A DNA stretch of 64,000 nt from Cryptomeria japonica. Lineage: Eukaryota > Streptophyta > Pinopsida > Cupressales > Cupressaceae. A model generated the notes under the pieces. That model did not search any database. It worked only from the letters and a program-made list of their open reading frames with translations, and had not been told where the DNA came from. A program made the translations under genes and the position numbers. The stretch is taken from positions 688,766,083 through 688,830,082 of the forward strand of contig NC_081412.1 of the NCBI RefSeq assembly GCF_030272615.1. The letters are read 5' to 3'. Of this stretch, positions 22,201 through 32,282 are shown piece by piece. How positions within the stretch are numbered: the first letter of the stretch is position 1; every line of letters begins with the position of its first letter.

Positions 22201-23291
22201 GTCATCTCAACTTCTATTGCGTGCATGGTAATCCATAAATTGTGCCAAGGTAGTGCACTTGAATAATCGTTGCATACGTGGAATAATGGGAATATAGCGA
22301 AGAACCTTGCAAGGAACCCTTTTTGTTATTTGATATGTTCGATATCTACTGATATGACATTCAGGGCATTCAGTTTGAAATTCATGTTGTTTGTGATATA
22401 TAATATGATCATTGGGACAAGCATCTATTGTTTGATACTCCATTCCAATATCTTTCATAACGACAGATAATTCTCGGTATGAGCGAGGTAGAATATTTGA
22501 TGGTGGTAACAAAAACTCACCTATCAATCTACAACAACAAAATATAATTTTTTATAATAAAGAATATTAATGGTACAACATGATTCACAGTTTATTATGA
22601 CATATATGGCATGCCTTAACATACGTGACATTGTTATGTTGGATAAATCATTCATAACCTTCAAGTTCACCAACAACAATACAACGGAGAGAAGAGTTTT
22701 CTGCGAGCCTTCATAAAGGGCCTCAGATGCCTTCTCAAGTAGAGGGACATCATGAACAACATCAAGGTCATCTTCATAATCATGATCAGCTGCACGAGTA
22801 CTAAATGAGTCATGGATCAATGTATTTGTACCATCATCTTCAATTTTGTTTTCTGGCTCATGATCATCATCTTCCATGGGATCATTATCTTTAGCTTCAA
22901 TATTCACACCTCCATGTTCGTCCAATTCAAAAACCATATTCTCAGGGTTGTGTTGATCCATACCATGTGCTCTGGGGTGCTCGACCTATATAAAATTGAT
23001 ATACATAAATAAACTGTGATCATGATCTCATCATCACGTGATTTATTATGTATATAAATTGTCAAAATGATATAATGAAAAACTTACCAATGGATGATAA
23101 TCATGTCCACCTTCAATGTGATCATGCAGCCTACAATGTTTCTTCATTGTTTTAATTAGAAGTCTTCTAGTCTTTAACCCCTTACAAATTTTGCATGGAC
23201 AATAACATTTTCCATCACCTTTTGTTTTCAAGTTAGACCACAATCTAGCAATTGTCTCCTTATTTTGTTGTTCGTTGATATTGTCTGACAT
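18921..23291 (-). pseudogene. CACTA/En-Spm tnp2-like transposase gene, multi-exon, with poly-Asp C-terminus
   Basis: Starts at ATG 23291 (MSDNINEQQNKETIARLWSN) with the zinc-binding transposase-associated domain (CYCPCKICKGLKTR...H..LH). Exon ends fit splice rules: donor GTAAGT after HHPL-like HDYHPL, acceptor ATAG before VEHPRAHG, and a 78-bp intron at 19784-19861. The Tnp2 core follows: MDIEEKWPHFKEEPRNLRLS, LAADGVNPFGEIRSIYSVWH, NNIPPWMSIKREHLMLAMIV, YIEPLINELLELWNGVTMYD, then TKGKFACPVCGPKIKSRHSK, LFDSMHIGKN, ELCGPVHTRSMWMVERHLKF and a YYGILDDILECDF C-terminal domain. It cuts and joins element ends in the nucleus. Defects: TGA stops near 22210-22195, TAG at the 19862 splice junction, TGA near 20337, TAG and TGA stops in 20900-21215 and a one-base frameshift near 19450. 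The frame ends in about 100 mostly Asp residues. Confidence 0.85.
18930..19260 (-). repeat. (ATC)n microsatellite coding for poly-Asp in the tnp2 frame
   Basis: About 330 bp of TCA/TCG trinucleotides on the plus strand, interrupted by CGT, CAC and TTC variants. In the minus frame that continues the tnp2-like protein it reads GAT/GAC (Asp) with a Glu-rich lead-in (GAA runs at 19221-19245). Other frames give poly-Met or poly-Ile, which are shadows. Confidence 0.9.
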
Positions 23292-24799
23292 GGTCTTTCT
23301 TCACAGGCAAGAAAATAGAAACTATTGTCTGACATGGTCTTTCCCTTAGGAGCTGGCAGATCCTGCTTCCATACTTAAATTCTATTTTCTCAAAGGACAA
23401 CCCTAAAAATCCATGCATTGCAAACAACTTTTTACACCTTTGTTGGTTGTGGTGGCGTCACAAAGAGTTTACATCAATAAATGAAGAACATGCCAATGCT
23501 TTTAATGCAACAATAGAAGTCTATCTCTTATTCAATATCTCTAGTGAAACCCCCATGATCTTTTGTTGGAGTAGAATTTGTTATATTCTAGAAAGGGTCT
23601 TGTCCTTTGTTGATGGGATATTCATCTACCTCAAGAAATAACTGTTCTTATCTCCAACAAGAAGTGGAACTAAATGAAGATCTAGCACCATGAAATTAAT
23701 CCTCAAAAGGATTACTATAGTTAGTTTTGGTAGATAATGATCTGGGTAAAATACTAATGTGGCTTTACGAAACATTATGTACTAGCTTAGCATACTCTAA
23801 CAACTTTGGTGCTACATGCTACATCCAATTAAGTCTCCATCGATATCTCTATTATATTTATGGATTGGGATTCAATGTACTCTTTTTATACATAGATTTT
23901 ACTTTCAATTGAGGAGGTTTGTATGTACTTACTTGTCTTTCGATTGTATCCCTATTTCAAGAATTTCTTCTATCAACAAATCATTTGTTGTAAGTTGTAC
24001 AAGTGGAATCTTGAACATGCCTTTCATGCTAGCCTTGTTGATATTTTCAACACCATCTTGTGCAACAAATCTTTAGAACTCCATATTTCCGAATTGAAGA
24101 GTGAGTAGTAGGGACAATCTAGGACACTTACAGAGGTTTTGCAAGAGAGATAAATAGACCTAAATATTATGGCTTAATAATGATCAATAGGTAAACAAAT
24201 AAGAAACTCTCAATATCAAAATGACTTTCTCAATTGTCTTTACTAGAAATGGATAGATCTGCTAATAATGGCTTTATGACTGTATGTCAACTTTAGACTC
24301 AATCCAAGAAGAGCTATAACTAATATGTGATATCTAGATTTATGATCTCTATAATATAACAATCCAATAATTATGTTTCCACGCATCTATACCACAACAC
24401 AAAAATCATGCTAGTGTTTAGCCATAGCAATTGATATCCTAATTATAGAATGTGAAATATGCACATAACTATGAATAAAGATTAAGAAAAACAAAGAAAG
24501 ATGCTTATTGCAAACATAAATGACTAATGGACAAGAATTTAATTCATTGTAGATAGTTTTGAATATCAAATTCACTTATTTGTGTGCATTTAGTAACTCG
24601 TGTACTTGTGGCGAACCATTTATCTCTTTCATAAATTAAACACTTATTAATAACATTAAATGGCTGAGTAATTATGTTTTAGTTGAAATTGAAAATAAAA
24701 TATTTTATTTCAGGACAGCTCACACTATTCCCTATCATATTTTAGACTCTTGGTTTTGTTAGTAGTGGTTTGATGTCTTTGGAGCTGATCATTGCATTT
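23292..24799. other. Long stretch without a supported gene; possible copia relic
   Basis: Plus-strand frames at 23700-24108 end in LVDIFNTILCNKSLELHISE, which faintly resembles the end of a copia RNase H (the usual ADIFTK motif), so a very old copia fragment is possible. Elsewhere only AT-rich sequence is seen. Confidence 0.25.
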
Positions 24800-25542
24800 C
24801 TTTAGTTACGTTTTCCAGCCTACTCCCAGCCTGTGCCAAAATGGGAGCTTTCGAACAAGGTATGGACATCCATCAAAGCATAAAAGATAGAGGAATTTTG
24901 TCAAATGTAGTTGCAATTGCACAAAATGGATTTGTTGAGAAGGCTTTAGAAACTTTCAAGCAAATGCAATCGGCAGGTGTAAAGCCAAATTCCACAACCA
25001 TTGCTACTATCCTCCTTGCCTGTGCCAAAATGGGAGATTTGGAACAGGGTATGGACATTCATCAAAGCATAAAGGATAGAGAAATTTTGTCAGATGTTGT
25101 TGTAACTACCTTGGTAGACATGTATGCAAAATGTGGAAGCATAGACAAGGCACATGAACTATTTGATAGAATGCCTGAAAGAAATGTTGTCTCGTGGATT
25201 GCAACAATTGCTGGATATGCACAAAATGGATTTGTCAAAAAGGCTTTAGACACTTTCAATCAAATGAAATTGGAAGGCATAAAACCAAATTCCACAACCT
25301 TTGCCAGCATCCTCCCTGCCTGTGCAAAAATGGGAGCTTTGGAACAGGGTATGGACATCCATCAAAGCATAATGGATAGAGGAATTTTGTTAGGTGTTGT
25401 ACTTGCAAATGCCCTGCTTGATATGAATGCAAAATGTGGAAACATGGACAAGGCTCGTGAATTGTTTGATACAATGCCGCAAAGAGATGTGATCTCATGT
25501 GAACAATCAACACACGCATATATGGGAGGAAGGGATTGCTGA
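24800..25542 (+). pseudogene. PLS-class pentatricopeptide repeat (PPR) protein fragment
   Basis: The frame is open from about 24800 (FSSLLPACAKMGA) to 25542 and carries classic land-plant PPR motifs: MDIHQSIKDRGILS, VTTLVDMYAKCGSIDKAHEL, FDRMPERNVVSWIATIAGYA, QNGFVKKALDTFNQMKLEGI and KPNSTTFASILPACAKMGAL, about two and a half repeat sets. PPR proteins bind organellar RNA; PLS types guide C-to-U editing or processing in mitochondria and plastids. This copy has no start, no targeting peptide and no E/DYW tail, so it is a fragment. Near 24905 the sequence jumps from SNVVA straight to IAQNGF, an in-frame loss of about 40 residues relative to the later repeats. The end at DVISC departs from the expected DVISW. 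Confidence 0.85.
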
Positions 25543-25984
25543 TACAAAATTGAACGCTCACTCCTCAATCACAGTTCTATGGTTTTACGAGATTAAACTA
25601 GGACAATTAACCACCACATGTATATTTTTTGCAACATGAAATTAAAAACTAGGGCAATTTAAATCTACCTCCTGCGTGGGATTGCGTTCGATGCGGGTTT
25701 GATGTTCTTGGGGGTTGAAGTCGCCACGGACGCCTACGCGGGATTACAATTCACAAATGAATTCCCCGCCTCTTTTTTTATTTTTTAATGGCCCTTGTCG
25801 TCGAAATACGATGAACTCGAGCACTTTTTTGAAAAAAAGAAAATTCTCATTGCTAATTCCTTCTTTGTCGAAACCAAATGGGTAATTTCCGTCGGAATTA
25901 CAAAGAATGCAGGCATTTTTTCAAAAAAAATCAAATTTGGCCACAATATACCTTCTCCGTCAGAAACCTCAGTCGAAAATCTAG
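25543..25984. other. Non-coding stretch with GTCG/CCGACGG-rich motifs
   Basis: No gene. The part 25780-25980 contains facing copies of TTCTTTGTCG and CGGAATTACAAAGAA (25860-25913) and further CGTCGGAA, GTCAGAAA and GTCGAAA words, which resemble subterminal repeats of DNA transposons. It directly borders the end of the minus-strand ORF at 25985. Confidence 0.4.
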
Positions 25985-27330
25985 TCCAAATGTATTAGTG
26001 ACCAAAGTCTCTTCCTTACCTCATACTCATCACTACAGTTCTCCTAGTAATCCTCTAACTGAGGTTCATGACAAAAATGACTATCTAAATTTAGGTTTTC
26101 CATTGAATAACCCCTACTGTCAAACTTTCACCTTGCCACATATGGTTGCAGGTTCATCCTTTTGAAGTCTAGTTCCAGGTTTAGGGTGTTTGATATAGAT
26201 TTGCAGCTATAGTATCCGAGTTCAATAGGGAATACAACTCCAGACTCGCCCTTTGTTCCCAATCTTTTATCAATGTAGGCTAGCTGCCTGCTTACCTTTA
26301 TAAGCACATAACTGTCAAAAGAATACCTAGGCAACTTGAATGGTTGGCCCTCAAGACCACCTACCTGTAGGTAAGTAAACTTGGGAAATTGAATAAAGAA
26401 GCTACCATAAATGCTCACGAATTCCATTGCTTCAACAAAAATTCTCTTATTTGCATCACCCTGGAGCTCAAAGGTAAGTCTTCTTGTGAAGACTCCATTC
26501 CACCTATCAATTTGCTCGACATGTCTTTATTGCTGTAACATGGGTTAATAATTATACACCCTCATCCCATCTATCCAAGGTTCATTAGGTAGACCAAGAC
26601 AATCCCTTGTGCAATCTAAAATGTAGAAAAGATAAGAAGACATATAAAACCCCAACATCCCAACAAAATTGCTCAATCCTTCATGAAGTCTCTTCACAAT
26701 TATGTGAGACCAATCTAGATACCTATCATCGGATAAAACCACTTGAATGAAAAAGTACATCCAATCCTCCTAGTAGAAGGAATGTGAGTTTCCCTTCACT
26801 CAGTTCAAAAGTATCACAATATCCTACACCTCTGTGATGAAGTGCTCTCTAGTTAGGGGCTTTGGTAACCGTGACCCCCCTTTCTGAATTTTCAAGAGCC
26901 AATTCCTAGCAATTACACTTGTGTACTTTCTCTTCTTTTCCAAGAAATAGGCATATGAGTTCCCAATGGTCCAGTCCTCATATTCATCCTTGTGCGGAAT
27001 ATCCATTGCCTCCATTACCGTTTCTCTATTGATACTGACTAGCAACTCACCATTACTAGTTCTGATGCATCTGTTCTCTGTGTCATATCTGTTCATGCAA
27101 GCCATCACTAAATCCAGACACAGTGCGACAAGTGGGAACACAACAACTTCCACAAGACCGCTTTTCACTATTTTCTCCATCAATGAACTGGTTTGAGGGT
27201 TCTTGGCTCTTTCTAAGAAATCCCCTAAATCTACATGAACCAAGGAAGTGTCACATGAGGTTCGACCAAGCTTCGACAATATTGGCCTCATACTGCCTAT
27301 CTATACTTCTAACCAAGAAATTCTAAGACA
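25985..27330 (-). pseudogene. Divergent homologue of the 9.4-kb unknown retroelement-associated ORF
   Basis: Minus-strand blocks 27291-26824, 26760-26545 and 26427-26128, continuing to about 25985, form one decayed frame. Aligned in order with the 9368-11030 ORF it shares RTSNGELLVSINRE against RSIKGSVLIEINED, a helical block of YFFIQVVLSDDRYLDW type, and most clearly YGSFFIQFPKFTYLQVGGLE with GQPFKLP against WGNIYLYPVSTIFRVFGFRG with TPFLLP. Identity looks low (about a quarter to a third) but motif order is kept. Stops are again TAG and similar. It is preceded (at higher coordinates) by its own periodic repeat array at 27.8-28.2 kb. Function unknown. Confidence 0.6.
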
Positions 27331-27800
27331 AGGCAAAATTCTACTCCAACAATTTAGAGATTTTCCTTCTATACCAATAATCTTCAAAACTTAAAGAAAA
27401 ATAGCTTAGGAGAAATCATCTGAACTTACCCGTTACCACCATGAAAATAGGAAATTCCTTAGGAAATCAAAGCTGGTTTTACCTTTGGTGCTTCCAATTT
27501 GCTCAAGTATGGCAGCTGCAACCATTTCAACTATGGAAATAAATTCATACATTTCCTATAATGAGACGAGAAAATATCTATAAAGCCACGCATGCTTCAT
27601 CATGATTTATCCAAGCATGCGGAGTAATGGTAACATGACTAAAATCTGATACTTTCTTAATTATCCATCACTTCCGCACAAGTAGTTTGATGCACTCATG
27701 ATTGCTTTCCATATTTAGAATTTTAAACTGCTGAAAAGAGAATATTCCTTCTTGTCGCGTCGCTTTCATTTTCATCCAAAAAAAACCTTAGAGTTAGTTT
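27331..27800. other. Leader-like stretch between hairpin array and minus-strand ORF
   Basis: About 470 bp with no gene. It occupies the same place as the 9061-9367 leader of the plus-strand homologue. Confidence 0.4.
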
Positions 27801-28225
27801 TGAAATGAACTCATGAACCTTGAACCATTTGACAAAAATTTCAATGGTTCAAGTTCATTTAAAAAAAAATATAATAGTGAGTGAGCGACAGACAACAATA
27901 CCGGGAATGAGCGACAACAAGGACTATTAAACAAGAACCTTGAACCCTTTGAACCGCTTGAGATTTGGTTCAAGGTTCAAGACTACAAATCAACTTAAAA
28001 CATATGGACCCATGCTCGTTATACAACGATACATTGCCATGACTCATAAAAGGCATTTTGACCCTTGAACCATTTGACAAAAAGTTCAACGGGTTCAAAA
28101 CTTCAAGACGAAAAATAAAAGCGCACTTGCTTACAAGATGACAAAGACCACAAATGACTCTCTTCTAAACACTCTTTGAACCTTGAACCTTTTGAACTTT
28201 TTAGAAGGAGTTCAACGGTTCAAGT
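27801..28225. repeat. Four ~120-bp spaced hairpins built from CTTGAACC / GGTTCAAG
   Basis: Inverted repeats lie at about 27803-27859, 27936-27983, 28061-28108 and 28176-28224, spaced roughly 115-125 bp. The first pairs CTTGAACCATT with AATGGTTCAAG and, further out, AATGAACT with AAGTTCATT. The second pairs AACCTTGAACC with GGTTCAAGGTT. The others are imperfect versions. The spacers between them differ in sequence. The array lies 5' of the minus-strand unknown ORF. Confidence 0.8.
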
Positions 28226-28439
28226 ACGAAGGAAAACAAACATCTCGATGAAAGTAAAGGCACAAAAAGGCAACCCGCAAGTATGAACACTCAAAAGAGA
28301 AAATTGCGGGGGGACTAACAGGTAGTGACAACTAAAGCATCAAGAACGTGTATAAAATGTTTGTCAAAATACCGCAAAGAAACACTTTCTCTCACAATAG
28401 GCAATCGTGGTAGCTTATAAATAGAATGGGTTTAATGAA

Positions 28440-28735
28440 GAGGCTTTATAATTTTCAAGAAAATGCGTTTGGTAGGAATGAAAGCTGACTCCTCAAGCTT
28501 GCCACTATTTTCTCTACTCACATTTCTATGGAACATGGACAATTTGAAAAAAATGTAATTAAGAGACGTCACCTCAAGGAAGGGAATATAATGGTTGCAG
28601 GTTGTGCACAAAATGGTGTTTTAAAAAAACTTCACAAAATGCAATTAACAGGAGTAAAGTTGAATTCTACAACTTTGCTTGAGCATCCTTCTTGGTTGTG
28701 TAGAATTGGAGCTTTGCAATAGGTTACACCATTTA
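28440..28735 (+). pseudogene. PPR gene relic
   Basis: The frame 28528-28722 reads VAGCAQNGVLKKLHKMQLTG and VKLNSTTLLEHPSWLCRIGA, a degraded version of the AGYAQNG...FxQMQLTGVKPNSTTFASILPACA pattern seen at 24.8-25.5 kb. Only about one repeat is left. It directly precedes an LTR-like region. Confidence 0.65.
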
Positions 28736-28899
28736 TCAAATCTCAGTGTATGGTCTTGGAATGAAAATTGTGATATTGGTACTAGAACATCAAATTGTAG
28801 CAGTTGTCAAAGAAATTGGTTTTATTATGTTTCATTTAAAAATCAATGATCACATTAATGTGGGACACAAATGTCAATATTTATCATAAATGAGAATAT

Positions 28900-30035
28900 T
28901 TCAATGAGAAAATGGAAATTAATTATGTGTGTATTTGAAGGAATGTTATAAGTGAATGATCACTCTATGTCAATGGTCAAGGTGATGGTATAGTTACAAG
29001 CGTAGCTTAAGAAGACAAAGACAAACATTGTTCAGTGTCATAAATGTTTTCAAAAGGTATTGGAGATGAAGCAGGCAAAGATTGCAAACTACCTCAACAA
29101 GATGAAAAATCTCATCTCCTCCAAAGTCACATGTTTCAAGTTCTCAATTTGTAAAAGTGACTTATGTCACTTGATGTAACTAAATTTAAAATTTAGATCT
29201 AATGATTTTAAAAGTTAGGTAAATCCTAACTTGTCTTCAAAAAGGCAGTTACTATAAGCATTGACTTAGGTAGTTATCCTAAGTAGATTAGTTAGGTAGT
29301 TATCCTAAGTAGTTACCTAAGGTGGTTGTTCAAAGTGGTTATGAGTTGGTTATCAAGGTAGTTATTCTTTCAAGCCTATAAATGCAAGGCTTTTCATTTG
29401 TAAAGGGGAGGGACTCTTACAGAGGGGAAACTCTGTTGAATTTTTATAGAGAAACTTTTTGAGAACTTTTGGTTTTCACATTTTGTACACAAAGCTTTTG
29501 GACTTGTATATTTTCAAAAGAATAATGAAGAATGCATTGAGTTAGTCTGCATTGAATGTATTCATGATTTATTGTTACTAATTTCTCATATGTTAAATTA
29601 GTAATCCCTTTGTGTGTCGGTGGAATCTATTGGTTTTCAGTTTAATAATCTATGTAACTGGCTTGATGAAACACGTCATTTATTGGTATCTTGACTTGTC
29701 TGTGCTAGTATAGCCCATCTCTTCATATGTTGAGAGTTGTTGTGCTTCTTACATCATCATTGCATATTTTAAACCCATTTTATGCTTAAACCCCCTTTGT
29801 GATAGTTATCTATTGTGGAATCTCAATGTGTATTCATGTGTCTACCATTGGGGTTTTTGTTATCTACTTTCTTTAGTTTTGTGTTTTCCTTCCTTTTTGT
29901 ACTTTCAGGTTAAAAGTGTAGAAAAATCCCAAAATACCCCCATCATATGAGGGAGCTGCCCCTCTCAAACGCAGAGGAAGATTGCAGTTTGATTGCAGTC
30001 TCTCCAACTGTTGGAACAATTGTCACTTTTTTTTG
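28900..30035 (+). mobile_element. LTR copy L0 (divergent member of the 34.6/44.4/47.2-kb LTR family), truncated
   Basis: Shares in order: GTAAAAGTGACTTATGTCAC near 29150, AGTTATCCT repeats, a TATA box (TATAAATG, 29377-29384), TACAGAGGGGAAACTCTG, GTATATTTTCAAAAGAATAA and a 3' block ATCATATGAGGGAGCTGCCC then CTCTCCAACTGTTGGAAC. After GTCACTTTT it breaks off at 30035 into a dinucleotide array where the other copies continue for about 70 bp. No coding content. Confidence 0.75.
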
Positions 30036-30468
30036 GGCATATATATGTATTTGTATATATATGTGTGTGTATATATGCATATATATGTATGTGTGTATAT
30101 ACATATGTATATATGTGTATATATATATGTGTGTGTGTATATATATGTGTATATATATGTATACATGTATATACATGTATATATATACATATATATACAT
30201 ATACATATATATGCATGTATATAGATACATATATACATGTATATACATATATATGCATGTATATACATATATACATGTATATACATGTATATATGTATCT
30301 ATATACACGCATATATATGTATATGTATATATATGTATATATACATGTATATACATGTATACACATATATATATATATATACGTATATATATGTATATAC
30401 ATATGTATGTGTGTGTGTGTACATCTATATATATATGTATATGCATGCACACACACACACACACACAG

Positions 30469-30516
<48 letters not shown>

Positions 30517-31288
30517 ACACACACATATATATATACATGTATGTATATACACACACAGATGTATATATATATACATGTATGTGTATATATGTGTATATAT
30601 ATATACATATATACATATATACATATATGTATATATGTATATATGTGTATATATATACTTATATATGTATATATGTATATATATACATATATATACACAT
30701 ATATGTATATATAGGCATACATGTATATATATGTATGTATATATAGATATATATATATGTGTGTATACATGCATGAATATATACATATACATGCATGTAT
30801 ATATATATATACATGCATGTATATGTATGTATGTATGTATGTATATACATGTATATGTATGTATGTATGTATATATATACATGTATATATACATGTATGT
30901 ATACATACATACATGTATCTACATAGATACATGCATGCATGTACATACATGCATGTATGTATATATATACATGCATGTATGTATATATATACATGTATAC
31001 ATGTATATACATAGATACATGCATGTATATGTATATACATACAAACATGTATGTATCTATGTATAAATATACATAGTATATACATATACATGCATGTATC
31101 TATATATGTATATATATACATACATACATACATATATGTATGTATGTATATGTATCTATGTATATATACATACATGCATACATGCATGTATGTATATATA
31201 TACATATACATATGTATACATATATGTATATATATGTATGTATGTATGTATATATATGTATATATATATGTGTGTGTATATATGCATG

Positions 31289-31347
<59 letters not shown>

Positions 31348-31357
31348 GTGTGTGTGT
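30036..31357. repeat. 1.3-kb mixed (TA)n/(TACA)n/(GT)n microsatellite
   Basis: Nearly pure alternation of TATA, TACA, GTGT and CACA words, including (GT)n at 30476-30510 and (TA)n at 31290-31340. All open frames across it are Tyr/Ile/His/Val repeats and are not genes. It lies between the truncated LTR L0 and the left arm of the large inverted repeat. Confidence 0.95.
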
Positions 31358-32225
31358 ATGTGAAAGCAATGAACACGCAATCCAAGGTCATTGCCAGTCA
31401 AAATATGAAAAATGGAATATTTTTGAGAATTACCATGAATTAAGGGAAATTAGTTAATAGTCAGGATCTAAGCGTCATTTTGTATCACGTGGCCAACTTT
31501 CACCTGAACCCAGTTCATACTTTGTCATATTTTAAATTTTCAATTTTTGGTGTCTCTTTCCCCAAAATGATTAAGATATCTCATCCTAGGCTCCATCATG
31601 AGGTGTAAATAATTGTGTGGACCCATTTCCCTACCATTGACATGTGTTTCAAATTTCAGGACCTAATTCCCTACCGTTTGAAAGTTATGCCATTTTTCTC
31701 CAGCTAAAGCAATAAATTTAAAATATTTAAATTATTTCTTAAATAATAAATTAATATTCTAAATTATTTTAATATGTTTGGTCATTTGTGATAAAAAGTT
31801 TTCTAAAAACATCGGTTGCATTCTTGATTCCTCTCTGTGATCAATGGTTTCCAAGGTCTGAAGGATAGTTCGTTGAAGCAAAAGGTTAGAAATGCTCACT
31901 TTTTGAGCATTCTTAACCTCATTTCTTAACCTTTTGCTTAACCTTTTGTCAATGAGCATTTATAACCCATATTTCTAACCTATCAAAAAAAGGTTAGGAA
32001 TGCTCAAAAAGTGAGCATTCCTAACCTTATTTCTTAACCTCACGGGCCCCACTTTGTCAAGAAGGTTAGAAATGCTCACTTTTTGAGCATTCTTAACCTC
32101 TTATAAATTTCATCAAAAAGAAAGAATAAGAAAAAAGAAAGAAACTTCAAATACCAGGTTATGAATGTTCATCAAATGTATTGGAGAGAGGAAATGGTTT
32201 CATCAGAGGTTGAAGTTGCAGTTGC
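31358..32225 (+). repeat. Left arm of ~0.85-kb inverted repeat (segment S, copy 1)
   Basis: Begins TGTGAAAGCAATGAACACGC and ends GGTTGAAGTTGCAGTTG. Its reverse complement occurs at 35991-36838, and the first ~255 bp again at 46290-46547. Two arms with 3.8 kb between them form a foldback arrangement. The segment has no intact ORF; short open bits read HVANFHLNPVHTLSYFKFSI. It contains three small palindromes. Confidence 0.85.
31884..32098. repeat. Three near-perfect hairpins of GGTTAGGAATGCTCA type
   Basis: At 31992-32026 GGTTAGGAATGCTCA is followed by AAAAG and its exact reverse complement (15-bp arms, 5-base loop). Similar hairpins with two mismatches lie at 31884-31918 and 32064-32098. The same set is present in the other arm, e.g. 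36192-36226. Confidence 0.9.
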
Positions 32226-32282
32226 TAAGGAAATATACATGCCAACATGAAGTCAAGATTCCATCATGCATTGCATTGGTAG

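Larger units (their letters stand above)
15300..23350 (-). mobile_element. CACTA (En/Spm) DNA transposon, autonomous-type but decayed
   Basis: Both genes of a plant CACTA transposon lie on the minus strand in the standard order, tnp2-like then tnpA-like. The outer borders are approximate: terminal inverted repeats beginning CACTA and 3-bp target duplications could not be identified by eye. A 16-bp sequence, CTGACATGGTCTTTC with one flanking base, occurs at 23285 and again at 23330, overlapping the tnp2 start, so the start region has been locally duplicated. Confidence 0.7.

Noticed and set aside
15102-23545. CACTAGA at 15102 (plus) and near 23545 (minus) as terminal repeats of the CACTA element
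   Set aside because: Only seven bases match and flanking triplets differ (CAA against AAA), so no convincing terminal repeat or target duplication.
27801-28225. CRISPR-like reading of regularly spaced repeats
   Set aside because: The context is a plant nuclear transposon nest; the repeats are long imperfect inverted repeats without constant direct repeats, and no cas genes exist.
29943-31457. Several long open frames of Tyr/Ile/His/Val repeats (up to 482 codons)
   Set aside because: They are translations of the TA/CA/GT microsatellite; every frame on both strands is open for the same reason.
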